Part shown: piece by piece, positions 24,084 to 33,900 of the stretch
Position numbering within the stretch: position 1 is the stretch's first letter
How the letters are laid out: every line of letters starts with the position of its first letter
NCBI GenBank assembly: GCA_947627695.1
Contig: CANQXF010000005.1
Location: forward strand, 1-64,000
Origin: an uncultured Ruminiclostridium sp.
Lineage (GTDB): Bacteria > Bacillota > Clostridia > Oscillospirales > Ruminococcaceae
Direction: 5' to 3'
DNA: 64,000 nucleotides
The notes under the pieces: generated by a model
What the model saw: the letters and a program-made list of their open reading frames with translations, nothing else
The model's database searches: none
What the model was told of the DNA's origin: nothing
Program-made: the position numbers and the translations under genes

Positions 24084-25829
24084 ATGAAAACCTTATTGCT
24101 GGGCAACGAGGCGGTTGCCAGAGGATTATATGAGGCGGGGTGCGGGTTCGTTTCAAGCTATCCCGGAACGCCGAGCACGGAGATAACCGAAGCCGCCGCA
24201 AGGTACAAGGAAATTTATGCGGAATGGGCGCCTAACGAAAAGGTAGCTATGGAATCCGCTTTCGGCGCAAGTCTTGCGGGAAAAAGGAGCTTCTGCGGAA
24301 TGAAACACGTGGGGCTGAACGTTGCCGCTGACCCGCTGTTTACCATATCCTACACGGGCGTTAACGGAGGAATGATAATCGGCGTTGCGGACGACGCAGG
24401 TATGCATTCCTCACAGAATGAGCAGGATTCAAGGCACTATGCAAAGGCGGCAAAGCTGCCTATGCTGGAGCCTGCGGACAGCAGTGACGCTTTGAAATTC
24501 ACAAAGCTGGCGTATCAGCTTTCGGAGGAATTTGACACACCTGTTATTATGAAAATGTGTACCAGAGTTTCTCACTCCCAAAGCGTTGTGGAAACGGGGG
24601 AGAGAATGGAGCCTGATGTAAAGGCTTATGAAAAGAACGCCGCAAAGTACATAATGATGCCGGGAAACGCAAAGCGCCGTCACCCTGTGGTGGAGGAAAG
24701 GCTTGAAAAGCTGGCGCAGTGGGCGGAAACGGCGGAGATAAACCGTGTTGAGGAGGGCGAAAGCTGTGAAATGGGATTTATCGCTTCCTCGACCTCGTAC
24801 CAGTACGTCAAGGAGGTTTTCGGGGACAGATACCCTGTGCTTAAGCTGGGTATGGTGTGGCCAATGCCGAAGAATAAAATCACGGAATTTGCCGCAAGGG
24901 TGGACAGGCTGATAGTTGTGGAGGAGCTGGACGGCTTTATCGAGGATTTCTGCCGCAGTATCGGGCTTGAGCCTGAGGGAAAGGAGCTGTTCCCGCTTAT
25001 TGACGAGCTTAGTCAGAATTTAGTGGCGGAAAGGCTCGGCGAGGAATACGGAAGCGGGATAAAGTTGAACGAAAACATTCCGCAAAGACCGCCTGTTATG
25101 TGCGCAGGCTGTCCGCACAGGGGGCTGTTTTACGTCCTTGCAAAAAATAAGCTGACGGTGTGCGGGGATATTGGCTGTTACACGCTGGGGGCGGTTCCTC
25201 CTCTGGCGGCGATTGATACGACTATCTGTATGGGAGCGTCGGTTTCGGGACTGCACGGCTTCAACAAGGTGAACGGCGGGAACGGAAGCGGAAAGACGGT
25301 AGCGGTAATAGGCGATTCCACTTTCATACATTCGGGCGTTACGGGACTTATCAACGTGGCGTACAATGAGTCAAATTCCACCGTTATCATACTGGACAAC
25401 TCAATAACAGGTATGACGGGGCACCAGCAAAATCCTACCACGGGATATAATTTGAAGGGCGATCCCTGCACAAAGATAGATCTGGAGAACCTTTGCCGTG
25501 CTGTGGGAATAAAGAGGGTGAGGGTCGTGGATCCTTACGACCTTGAGGAATGCGACAAGGCGGTGAAGGAGGAGCTTGCGGCGGAGGAGCCGTCGGTAAT
25601 CATCTCAAGGCGACCCTGCGCACTGCTGAAATACGTTAAGCACAACGGTCCGATAACGGCGGACACTGACAAGTGTGTGGGCTGTAAATCCTGTATGAAG
25701 ATAGGCTGTCCCGCTGTCAGCGTAAGCGGCGGAAAGGTGCATATCGACAACACCCTTTGCACAGGCTGCGGGGTATGCGGTCAGCTTTGCAAATTCGGCG
25801 TGCTGAACGGCAAGGAGGTGCAGGCATAA
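24084..25829 (+). CDS. iorA: Indolepyruvate ferredoxin oxidoreductase, alpha subunit
   Basis: 581 residues from the ATG at 24084 (CAGGAG 8 bases ahead), which matches the family start 'MKTLLLGNEAVARG'. It oxidises aryl-pyruvates with CoA to aryl-acetyl-CoA and CO2, reducing ferredoxin, or runs in reverse. The pyrimidine half leads, then the TPP half with 'GDIGCYTLGAVPP' and 'VIGDSTFIHSGVTGL'. The C-terminus carries ferredoxin-like Cys sets 'CVGCKSCMKIGCP' and 'CTGCGVCGQLC'. Its stop overlaps the iorB start by one base. Confidence 0.95.
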   Translation: MKTLLLGNEAVARGLYEAGCGFVSSYPGTPSTEITEAAARYKEIYAEWAPNEKVAMESAFGASLAGKRSFCGMKHVGLNVAADPLFTISYTGVNGGMIIGVADDAGMHSSQNEQDSRHYAKAAKLPMLEPADSSDALKFTKLAYQLSEEFDTPVIMKMCTRVSHSQSVVETGERMEPDVKAYEKNAAKYIMMPGNAKRRHPVVEERLEKLAQWAETAEINRVEEGESCEMGFIASSTSYQYVKEVFGDRYPVLKLGMVWPMPKNKITEFAARVDRLIVVEELDGFIEDFCRSIGLEPEGKELFPLIDELSQNLVAERLGEEYGSGIKLNENIPQRPPVMCAGCPHRGLFYVLAKNKLTVCGDIGCYTLGAVPPLAAIDTTICMGASVSGLHGFNKVNGGNGSGKTVAVIGDSTFIHSGVTGLINVAYNESNSTVIILDNSITGMTGHQQNPTTGYNLKGDPCTKIDLENLCRAVGIKRVRVVDPYDLEECDKAVKEELAAEEPSVIISRRPCALLKYVKHNGPITADTDKCVGCKSCMKIGCPAVSVSGGKVHIDNTLCTGCGVCGQLCKFGVLNGKEVQA

Positions 25830-26401
25830 TGAAAACGATGAATATGATGATAGTCGGTGTAGGCGGTCAGGGAACACTGCTTGCAAGCAAGCTGCTGGGA
25901 CGTATGCTCCTTAGCAAGGGCTTTGACGTGAAGGTGAGCGAGGTACACGGAATGAGCCAGAGAGGCGGCTCGGTGGTAACCTATGTAAGATGGGGGGACA
26001 AGGTCTATTCCCCCATAATCGATAAGGGGCAAGCGGATATCATACTTTCCTTTGAATTGCTGGAGGCGGCAAGGTGGACGGAATATCTTAAGCCTGACGG
26101 AATGATGATCACAAATACTCAGCAGATAAATCCCATGCCTGTCATAACAGGGGCGGCGGAGTATCCTCGGGGGCTTGAAGAAAAAATGAAAGCGGCGGGG
26201 ATTCAGCTTGACGCTGTGGACGCTCTTTCTCTTGCCGAGCAGGCGGGGAGCAGTAAGGCGGTGAACATCGTGCTTATGGGGCGGCTTTCAAAATGGTTCG
26301 ATTTCAGCGAGGAGGAATGGTTGAAAGCCGTTGAGGAAAGCGTTCCGCCGAAGTTCCTGGAAATGAATCTGAAAGCGTTCAGGCTGGGAAGAAACGGGTG
26401 A
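25829..26401 (+). CDS. iorB: Indolepyruvate ferredoxin oxidoreductase, beta subunit
   Basis: 190 residues from the ATG at 25829 in a TAATG overlap with iorA. The gamma-type domain starts 'MNMMIVGVGGQGTLLASK' and includes 'EVHGMSQRGGSVVTYVRWG', both conserved in the family. It is the partner needed for the IOR heterodimer or heterotetramer that handles CoA and closes the active site. GAGGTGCAGG lies upstream as the ribosome site inside iorA. Confidence 0.95.
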   Translation: MKTMNMMIVGVGGQGTLLASKLLGRMLLSKGFDVKVSEVHGMSQRGGSVVTYVRWGDKVYSPIIDKGQADIILSFELLEAARWTEYLKPDGMMITNTQQINPMPVITGAAEYPRGLEEKMKAAGIQLDAVDALSLAEQAGSSKAVNIVLMGRLSKWFDFSEEEWLKAVEESVPPKFLEMNLKAFRLGRNG

Positions 26402-26446
26402 ATTTTGCGGCACGTCCGCACAACATAAATTTAAAGGAGAATTTTT

Positions 26447-27745
26447 ATGGAGCGTTACTATCAACCTGAAATCGAATGCGCCTCACGGGAACAGATTTTA
26501 AGCTGGCAGAACGAACGTCTGGTGAAACAGGTGCGAAACGTATGGGACCACGTTCCCTACTATCGCAAAAAGATGGAGGAAAATGGCGTTTCTCCCGACG
26601 ATATCAAGGGCGTTGAGGATCTGCACAAGCTGCCGTTCCTCACAAAGGACGACCTGAGAGAGGCGTATCCTTACGGCTTGCTGGCAAAGCCGCTGGGGGA
26701 CTGCGTTCGCATACAGTCCACCTCAGGCACTACGGGAAAAAGAGTAGTTGCTTTTTACACGCAACACGACCTTGACCTGTGGGAGGACTGCTGCGCAAGG
26801 GCGATAATGGCGGCAGGCGGGACCAACGAGGACGTTTGCCACGTTTGCTACGGGTACGGGCTGTTTACAGGCGGTCCCGGACTTAACGGAGGAAGTCACA
26901 GGGTGGGCTGTCTGACGCTGCCTATGTCCTCGGGCAATACCGAAAGACAATTGCAGTTTATGGTAGACCTGGGTTCCACCATACTCTGCTGTACGCCGTC
27001 TTATGCCGCTTATCTTGCGGAAAGCGCAATCGAACACGGCGTGAGGGACAAGCTGAAGCTGAAAGCGGGCATCTTCGGCGCTGAGGCGTGGAGCGAGGAA
27101 ATGCGGCAGGATATTCAGAACAAGCTGGGGATAAAGGCTTACGATATTTACGGTCTGACGGAAATTTCAGGTCCCGGCGTCAGCTTTGAATGCTCGGAGC
27201 AGACGGGTATGCATATAAACGAGGACCATTTTATCGCTGAGATAATCGACCCCAACACGGGGGAAGTTCTTCCCGACGGGACTAAGGGTGAGCTTGTCTT
27301 TACCTCTATCACAAAAGAGGCGTTCCCGCTACTGCGCTACCGCACGAGGGACATTTGCGTTCTCACAAGGGAAAAATGCTCCTGCGGGCGCACTCACGTC
27401 AAGATGAGCAAGCCTATGGGAAGAAGCGACGATATGCTGATAATCAAGGGAGTGAACGTGTTCCCGTCGCAAATCGAAACAGTGCTTATGGAACAGGGCT
27501 ATCCCGCAAACTATCAGATAATCGTGGACAGAGTAAATCATTCGGATACTCTTGAGGTCCAAGTTGAGATGACCCCCGAAAGGTTCTCGGACAATCTGGG
27601 CAAGATAACCGAAATGGAAAAGGAGCTTGTGGCGGCGCTGAAGGCTATGCTGGGCATTTATGCGAAGGTGACGCTGGTCGCTCCCAAATCCATCACAAGG
27701 AGCGAGGGCAAGGCGGTTCGTGTTATCGACAAGCGCAAAATTTAA
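26447..27745 (+). CDS. paaK: Phenylacetate-CoA ligase
   Basis: 432 residues, full PaaK length. It converts phenylacetate (or a related aryl-acetate), ATP and CoA to the CoA thioester. The P-loop is 'IQSTSGTTGKRVV', followed by 'YDIYGLTEISGPG', 'RTRDICVL', a Cys pair in 'CSCGRTH', and 'GRSDDMLIIKGVNVFPSQIE'. AAGGAG precedes the ATG. Together with IorAB this gives a route between aryl acids and aromatic 2-oxoacids. Confidence 0.94.
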   Translation: MERYYQPEIECASREQILSWQNERLVKQVRNVWDHVPYYRKKMEENGVSPDDIKGVEDLHKLPFLTKDDLREAYPYGLLAKPLGDCVRIQSTSGTTGKRVVAFYTQHDLDLWEDCCARAIMAAGGTNEDVCHVCYGYGLFTGGPGLNGGSHRVGCLTLPMSSGNTERQLQFMVDLGSTILCCTPSYAAYLAESAIEHGVRDKLKLKAGIFGAEAWSEEMRQDIQNKLGIKAYDIYGLTEISGPGVSFECSEQTGMHINEDHFIAEIIDPNTGEVLPDGTKGELVFTSITKEAFPLLRYRTRDICVLTREKCSCGRTHVKMSKPMGRSDDMLIIKGVNVFPSQIETVLMEQGYPANYQIIVDRVNHSDTLEVQVEMTPERFSDNLGKITEMEKELVAALKAMLGIYAKVTLVAPKSITRSEGKAVRVIDKRKI

Positions 27746-27757
27746 GGAGGAAAGGCT

Positions 27758-28171
27758 ATGACAGTAAATCAAATCTCTGTATTTCTGGAAAACCGCACGG
27801 GACAGCTTGCGGATATAACCGCCGTGCTGTCGGAAAATCAAATCGACCTGAGAGCGATAAGTATGGCTGAAACAGCTTCCTACGGCGTTTTGCGGCTTAT
27901 CGTGGACGACCCGCAGAAGGCTTCCGCCGTACTGCTGGAAAAGGGATTTATCATCACGATGACGCCTGTGGAGGCGGTGCTGGTCCCCGACCGCCCGGGC
28001 GGACTGAGCGAGCTGTTGGCGGCAGTGTCAAGGGCTGATATAGGGCTTGAATATATGTACTCCGTATTGGACAGAGGCAGCAACGCATATATGATACTGA
28101 AAACAGGCGACAACGCAAAGCTGGCGGAAGTGCTGGAGAATAACGGGTTCAGAACGGTTCCTGAGCAATGA
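27758..28171 (+). CDS. Tandem ACT-domain amino-acid-binding protein
   Basis: 137 residues made of two ACT repeats: 'QISVFLENRTGQLADITAVL' and 'AVLVPDRPGGLSELLAAV'. Stand-alone ACT proteins of this type regularly close paaK-IOR operons in anaerobes. They probably sense an aromatic amino acid. The RBS is AAGGAGG and the gene starts 12 bases after paaK. It has no catalytic or DNA-binding domain, so any control would be by protein contact. Confidence 0.85.
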   Translation: MTVNQISVFLENRTGQLADITAVLSENQIDLRAISMAETASYGVLRLIVDDPQKASAVLLEKGFIITMTPVEAVLVPDRPGGLSELLAAVSRADIGLEYMYSVLDRGSNAYMILKTGDNAKLAEVLENNGFRTVPEQ

Positions 28172-28180
28172 TGAAATTAT

Positions 28181-28217
28181 AAAAAATAAACACGGTTTTT
28201 ACCGTGTTTATTTTTTT
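28181..28217. terminator. Strong bidirectional terminator
   Basis: AAATAAACACGGT pairs with ACCGTGTTTATTT over a T4 loop, flanked by A-runs on one side and T-runs on the other. It ends the aryl-acid operon and the converging TetM-Rae1 gene. Confidence 0.92.
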
Positions 28218-30802
28218 CACTTTTTCAAACGGTTCATCTCAATGTATTCCCGTATCGCTTTTTCAGCCTCTTTTACTTCCTCGTGAAGCTCGGAAGCGGA
28301 AACACGGAAAGCGCCGCTGCCGAAGATAACGCTTTGCTCTGCTCCGTCGGAGGTGGCGACGCGTACCTTGCTGTTTTTGGCAAGGTCGTGGGAAAGGCGC
28401 TCTATATAAGCGTCGGCGGTTTCGTTTTCCTTGGTGTAGACTATGCTGACGTTGCCTGCGGTCTGGTTTTCCCTCACCTCGCCTTTCACCTTGTAAGCGT
28501 CAAAGACGAGGATAAGCTCACAGCGGGTGAAGCCCTGGTAGTTGCAGAGAATGTTGATAAGGCGATTCCTTGCGATGTCAAGGCTTTTTTCCGCCTCGGC
28601 GCGAAGCTCCTCCCAGGCGAAAATTATGTTGTAGCCGTCAACGATAAGATATTCGGGACCTGTTTTCACGGGTATGCGGCTTTTGTATTTTATCGGCTTT
28701 TCCGCAGGGCGCATAGCTTTGCGGCGGTCACGGTCGATCTTTCCGTAGGTGCGCTCGAATATCTCAAGCAGCTCCTTGTCCTCCGCCGCCCGATCAACGT
28801 AGCTTTCAGCACGGCGATATGAAAGGATACGGCGCTGTTCCTCACGGGCGGTCTTAAGGCAGGAGGGCAGGTGCATATACTCGCTCACCTTGTCCCAGCG
28901 GACGTTAAAGCCTGCTCCGTGGGCGCAGAAGATCGAGTCAGCGGAATTTTCGATATCACCGTCGCAGTTGTAGTTTATCTCCCTTATCACCTCGTCGGCG
29001 TCGGCGCACTCAGTGTATCCGCCGAAGGAAAAGAACAGCTTTCCTCTGCCGCTTGTGTAGCCTGACAGCTCTCGCTGGTAGCCGCTTATTTTTGCGGCGG
29101 GGCAGGTGCCTTTTATCACGGCGTTTTCGCCCTCAGTGTATGGAGTTTCAAAATTTCCGTTCATTCGGCGTATGTCGGTGAGTGCTCTGCCTGAACAGTC
29201 CTGAGGGAGTATCAGGGTGAAATTGCAGTAGGGCTCAAGGAGTATGCTTTTTGCACTGCGAAGTCCCTGACGAACTGCTCTGTAAACCGCTTGACGGAAG
29301 TCCCCGCCCTCGGTGTGCTTCAGGTGGGAACGCCCTGAGCAGAGGGTTATTTTTATATCGGTTATAGGGGAGCCTGTGAGTACGCCAAGATGAGTTTTTT
29401 CAGCAAGGTGAGTGAGGACAAGGTTCTGAAAGCTGCGGTCGAGGACATTGTCGCTGCATAAATTGTCAAATTGCAATCCCGAGCCTCTCGGCAGGGGTTC
29501 AAGGAGCAGATGTACCTCAGCATAGTGGCGGAGAGGCTCATAATGTCCAACGCCCTCAACAGGTGCGGCTATGGTTTCCTTGTAGGCGACCTTTCCCTGT
29601 CCGAAATCTACTTTTATTCCAAATCTTTCCTCGATCATTCCGCGGAGAATTTCCAGCTGTACCTCTCCCATAAGTCGGACAAATATTTTCCCCACGGCGC
29701 TGTTCCATATAACGTGGAGCGCGGGGTCTTCCTCCTCAAGGCGCTTTAAATTTTCCAGCAGCTTGTACACGTCGGCGTCGGCAGGCGGCTCCACGGAATA
29801 GGTCATCACAGGCTCAAGAACTGGGGAAAAGGAGTTTTCCTCAGCGCCAAGTCCCTGTCCCGCATACGAAAAGGAAAGCCCTGTCACGGCGCAGATACTT
29901 CCTGCGGGAACGCTGTCAGCGGTGGTGTATTTGTTTCCCGTATAAAGGCGTATCTCGTTTATTTTTTCGGCGTGAAGCTCGCCGTCGGAGCCGATATATT
30001 CTATCTGCTCACGGACGCTGAGAGAGCCGCCTGTGATCTTAAGTGAGGAAAGGCGCTTGCCCTTGTCGTCGGAGGAAATTTTGTAAATAACTGCGCCAAA
30101 TTCTAAGCGGCGGGGCGGCTCCTGCGCAAAGCGGTCAAGCAGGCTCATAAGCTCCTCTATTCCCTGCATTTTAAGGGCTGATCCGAAAATACAAGGGAAA
30201 ATATGGCGCTTTGCAACGGCGGCGGCTATGGTATTGTCGGCGGCTTTCCCGCTGTCAAGATACTCCTCTGCAATGTCGTCGTCCAGCATGGCACATTCCT
30301 CAAAAAATCTTTCCGAAGAGGTGTCGGTAAAATCCACGCAGGAAAAGGCAAGGCGGGTCTTTATATCCTCAAGAGCCCTTTGCCCGTCGGCGTGGGGCAT
30401 ATCCATCTTGTTTATGAAAATAAAGGCGGGAACTCCGTATTCGTCCAACAGGCGCCATATCGTTTCGGTGTGGCTCTGAACGCCGTCGGTGCCGCTTATC
30501 ACGATTATCGCAAAGTCCAGCGCCTGAAAGGTGCGCTCGGTCTCAGCGGAAAAGTCGACGTGACCGGGCGTGTCCAGCAGGGTGTAGGTTCCGCCGTTTA
30601 TCTCAAATTCCGCACGGTGAGCGAACACGGTTATGCCCCTCGTCTTTTCGGCTTTGTCGGTGTCAAGGCAGGAGCTTCTGTCGTCAACTCTTCCCCGCTT
30701 CCTCGTTTCTCCTGCGGCAAAAAGCAGGGCTTCGGAAAGAGTGGTCTTTCCTGCGTCAACGTGAGCAGTTATTCCTAAAACGACGCGCTTTTTCTGTTCC
30801 GT
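28217..30802 (-). CDS. EF-G/TetM-like ribosome GTPase fused to a Rae1 (YacP) NYN endonuclease
   Basis: 861 residues from an ACG at 30802. Residues 1-690 follow the tetracycline ribosomal-protection/EF-G plan: G1 'AHVDAGKTT' (13-21), G3 'DTPGH' (77-81), G4 'NKMD' (131-134), then domains II-V ending 'LSGYTSGRGKLFFSF'. Residues 717-861 are a YacP/Rae1-type NYN nuclease: 'YLIVDGYNII', 'LVFDAY', 'NETADAYIE' and 'VATSDGAEQ' hold the acidic residues. Rae1 cuts mRNA in the ribosomal A site in B. subtilis; TetM-like GTPases act there too. I infer a ribosome-targeted mRNA-cleavage or rescue factor. Tetracycline protection cannot be concluded. Confidence 0.88.
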   Translation of the reverse strand, partial: TEQKKRVVLGITAHVDAGKTTLSEALLFAAGETRKRGRVDDRSSCLDTDKAEKTRGITVFAHRAEFEINGGTYTLLDTPGHVDFSAETERTFQALDFAIIVISGTDGVQSHTETIWRLLDEYGVPAFIFINKMDMPHADGQRALEDIKTRLAFSCVDFTDTSSERFFEECAMLDDDIAEEYLDSGKAADNTIAAAVAKRHIFPCIFGSALKMQGIEELMSLLDRFAQEPPRRLEFGAVIYKISSDDKGKRLSSLKITGGSLSVREQIEYIGSDGELHAEKINEIRLYTGNKYTTADSVPAGSICAVTGLSFSYAGQGLGAEENSFSPVLEPVMTYSVEPPADADVYKLLENLKRLEEEDPALHVIWNSAVGKIFVRLMGEVQLEILRGMIEERFGIKVDFGQGKVAYKETIAAPVEGVGHYEPLRHYAEVHLLLEPLPRGSGLQFDNLCSDNVLDRSFQNLVLTHLAEKTHLGVLTGSPITDIKITLCSGRSHLKHTEGGDFRQAVYRAVRQGLRSAKSILLEPYCNFTLILPQDCSGRALTDIRRMNGNFETPYTEGENAVIKGTCPAAKISGYQRELSGYTSGRGKLFFSFGGYTECADADEVIREINYNCDGDIENSADSIFCAHGAGFNVRWDKVSEYMHLPSCLKTAREEQRRILSYRRAESYVDRAAEDKELLEIFERTYGKIDRDRRKAMRPAEKPIKYKSRIPVKTGPEYLIVDGYNIIFAWEELRAEAEKSLDIARNRLINILCNYQGFTRCELILVFDAYKVKGEVRENQTAGNVSIVYTKENETADAYIERLSHDLAKNSKVRVATSDGAEQSVIFGSGAFRVSASELHEEVKEAEKAIREYIEMNRLKK

Positions 30803-30808
30803 TTTTAT

Positions 30809-30815
30809 CCCTCCT
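30809..30815 (-). promoter_or_regulatory. Ribosome site that fixes the ACG start
   Basis: AGGAGGG on the minus strand (30815-30809). From AGGAGG (30815-30810) to the ACG at 30802 there are 7 bases, the ideal spacing. The next in-frame near-start, ATA at 30808, is too close. No ATG, GTG or TTG lies in frame between the transcription start and the Walker A motif. Confidence 0.7.
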
Positions 30816-30833
30816 TTTCCAAATCCTGCTTTT

Positions 30834-30862
30834 ATTATACAGTATATTTTGCGGATTGGCAA
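30834..30862 (-). promoter_or_regulatory. Sigma-A promoter of the TetM-Rae1 gene
   Basis: On the minus strand TTGCCA (30862-30857), 17-base spacer, TATAAT (30839-30834). Transcription should begin near 30827. The in-frame ATG at 30955 is therefore upstream of the transcript. Confidence 0.8.
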
Positions 30863-30900
30863 GCAAAAAATAAGCAGCCTGCTTTTCAGGCTGCTTATTC
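30863..30900 (-). terminator. Terminator of the Cys-repeat surface protein gene
   Basis: ATAAGCAGCCTG (30870-30881) pairs perfectly with 30887-30898 over a 5-base loop, with T6 after it on the minus strand. It abuts the next promoter directly. Confidence 0.88.
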
Positions 30901-30911
30901 GTTTTATCTTT

Positions 30912-33900
30912 TTACTTTCTGTTTTTCTTGGATATTCCCAGAACGGTAACTGCAAGTGCTGTAACTACAAAAGGAATTACAGGGAGAGTGCTTCCCGTTG
31001 CGGGGGGAACATCGTTATCTGTGGTATCGTCAGGCTTTGTTGTGTCGTCAGGCGGTGTGGCTATCTCATCTTCAACGTAAACCACTGCGTAAGCAGAGAA
31101 TTTGTCGGTGAGGAAGGTGATGGTCGCGGGGTCGTCGTCGATATCCGCGAGTATTTCCGCCTTGCCGTCGTGTACTCTTACAACAGCGTACGTTTTGCCG
31201 CCCAAAAGATCTTCAGGAATTGCTAAGGTTATCTTTACCGCCTTTGAAAGCTGGGTTACTATGGTGGCGGTGCTGTCAACGTACTTGGTGATGTCTATTT
31301 CAAGATACTGTCCGAGAACGTAATCTTCGCCGATCAGCTCTTCGGCAAGCTGCTTGTCGCTGTCGGAAACGGAGTCTGTTCCGTCCTTTACGGAAAGAAC
31401 AACCTTTATGTCCGCACCCTCGTCTCTTGCCGCCTTGTCCTCATCGGTGAGAACAGCGTCCTCAAGGTCCTTTATTTCCTCATCTGTCATTTCAACAGAG
31501 GGAGCGTTTTCATCAGTTTCAGGCACAAATTCAAGGTCGCCCTGTGTAGCGGGGATAACTTCGCCTTTTTCAAGAGTCTCTCCGCAAACCTCACATACAA
31601 CGTCGCCTGTGTAGCCGTCCTCGGTAGGAGTTGCAGGCTTCTCGCCAACAAGCTCTGAGGAGGGAGTGTGATGTCCCGGTGCGGGAATAGCGCGGCTGTC
31701 CTTGACTGCGTCGCAGTTCTTGCAGTGAATGGATTCGCTGCCGTCGGTAAGGCAGGTCATTTCCTTATCCACCGTGTAGTGGTCTTCCCAGTCGTGTCCG
31801 TTTGCCGCAAGTCCCTTGGTTTCGGTAACTCCGCAGACTTTACAAGTCCTCTGCTGTGTTCCCTCGTCGTCACAATCTGGGCTGTCTATGGTTTCCCATT
31901 CGCCCCAATCATGTCCGAGGGCGGGGATAACTTCGCTGTCCTTGGTAGCGGAGCAGCTTACGCAGTGGATAGACTGGCTTCCCTCTGTGGTGCAGGTGGG
32001 TTCTACGTCAACGGTTGCGTGGTCTTCCCAGGTATGGCCGTTTGCTTCAAGTCCCTTGGTTTCGGTAACGCCGCAGACCTTACAAGTCCTCTGCTGTGTT
32101 CCCTCGTCGTCGCAGTCGGGGCTTTCGATTGTTTCCCACTCGCCCCACTCGTGTCCGAGGGCGGGGATAACTTCGCTGTCCTTAGTTGCTGAGCAGTTTA
32201 TGCAGTGGATAGACTGGCTTCCCTCTGTGGTGCAGGTTGGCGCTACGTCAACGGTTGCGTGGTCTTCCCAGGTGTGACCATTTGCCGCAAGTCCCTTGGT
32301 CTCGGTAACGCCGCAGACTTTACAAGTTCTCTGCTGTGTTCCCTCATCGTCGCAGTCGGGGCTGTCTATGGTTTCCCATTCGCCCCAGTCGTGACCGAGG
32401 GCTGGGATAACTTCGCTGTCCTTAGTTGCAGAGCAGTTTACACAGTGGATAGACTGGCTGCCCTCTGTGGTGCAGGTGGGTGCTACGTCAACTGTTGCGT
32501 GGTCTTCCCAGGTATGGCCGTTTGCTTCAAGTCCCTTGGTTTCGGTAACGCCGCAGACTTTACAAGTTCTCTGCTGTGTTCCCTCGTCGTCGCAGTCAGG
32601 GCTTTCGATTGTTTCCCATTCGCCCCAGTCGTGTCCGAGGGCGGGGATAACCTCGCTGTCCTTAGTTGCAGAACAGTTTACGCAGTGGATAGACTGGCTG
32701 CCCTCTGTGGTGCAGGTGGGTTCTACGTCAACGGTTGCGTGGTCTTCCCATGTATGGCCGTTTGCTTCAAGTCCCTTGGTTTCGGTAACGCCGCAGACCT
32801 TACAAGTTCTCTGCTGTGTTCCCTCGTCGTCGCAATCGGGGCTTTCTATCGTTTCCCATTCGCCCCAGTCATGTCCGAGAGCAGGGATGATTTCACTGTC
32901 CTTGGTAGCGGAGCAGTTTACGCAGTGGATAGACTGGCTGCCCTCTGTGGTGCAGGTGGGTGCTACGTCAACGGTCGCATGATCTTCCCATGTATGGCCG
33001 TTTGCTTCAAGTCCCTTGGTTTCGGTAACGCCGCAGACCTTGCAAGTCCTCTGTTGTGTTCCCTCGTCGTCGCAGTCGGGGCTGTCTACGGTTTCCCACT
33101 CGCCCCAGTCGTGACCGAGGGCGGGAACGACTTCGCTGTCCTTGGTAGCAGAGCAGTTTACGCAGTGGATAGACTGGCTTCCCTCTGTGGTGCAGGTGGG
33201 TTCTACGTCAACGGTTACGTGGTCTTCCCAGGTATGGCCATTTGCTTCAAGTCCCTTGGTTTCGGTAACGCCGCAGACCTTACAAGTTCTCTGCTGTGTT
33301 CCCTCATCGTCGCAATCAGGGCTGTCTATGGTTTCCCATTCGCCCCAGTCGTGTCCGAGGGCGGGAACGACTTCGCTGTCCTTGGTGGCAGAGCAGTTTA
33401 CGCAGTGGATAGACTGGCTGCCTTCTGTGGTGCAGGTAGGTTCAATATCGACAGTTGCGTGGTCTTCCCATGTGTGTCCGTTTGCCGCAAGTCCGTTGGT
33501 TTCCTTTATACCGCAGACTTTACAAGTTCTCTGCTGTGTTCCCTCGTCGTCGCAGTCGGGGCTTTCAACAGTTTCCCATTCGCCCCAGTCGTGTCCGAGG
33601 GCGGGGATAATTTCGCTGTCCTTAGTTGCTGAGCAGTTTATGCAGTGGATAGACTGGCTTCCCTCTGTGGTGCAGGTGGGCGCTACGTCAACGGTTGCGT
33701 GGTCTTCCCATGTATGGCCGTTTGCTTCAAGTCCCTTGGTTTCGGTAACGCCGCAGACTTTACAAGTTCTCTGCTGTGTTCCCTCATCGTCGCAATCAGG
33801 GCTGTCTATGGTTTCCCATTCGCCCCAGTCATGTCCGAGGGCGGGGATAACCTCGCTGTCCTTTGTAGCGTCGCAGTTTACGCAGTGGATAGACTTGCTT

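Noticed and set aside
28217-30802. Straight call as a tetracycline-resistance gene
   Set aside because: The TetM-like part is diverged and fused to a nuclease; similarity to the family does not show protection from tetracycline.
30803-30955. ATG at 30955 as start of the TetM-Rae1 gene
   Set aside because: It lies upstream of a good promoter and within the terminator and coding end of the neighbouring gene; the extension is not GTPase-like.
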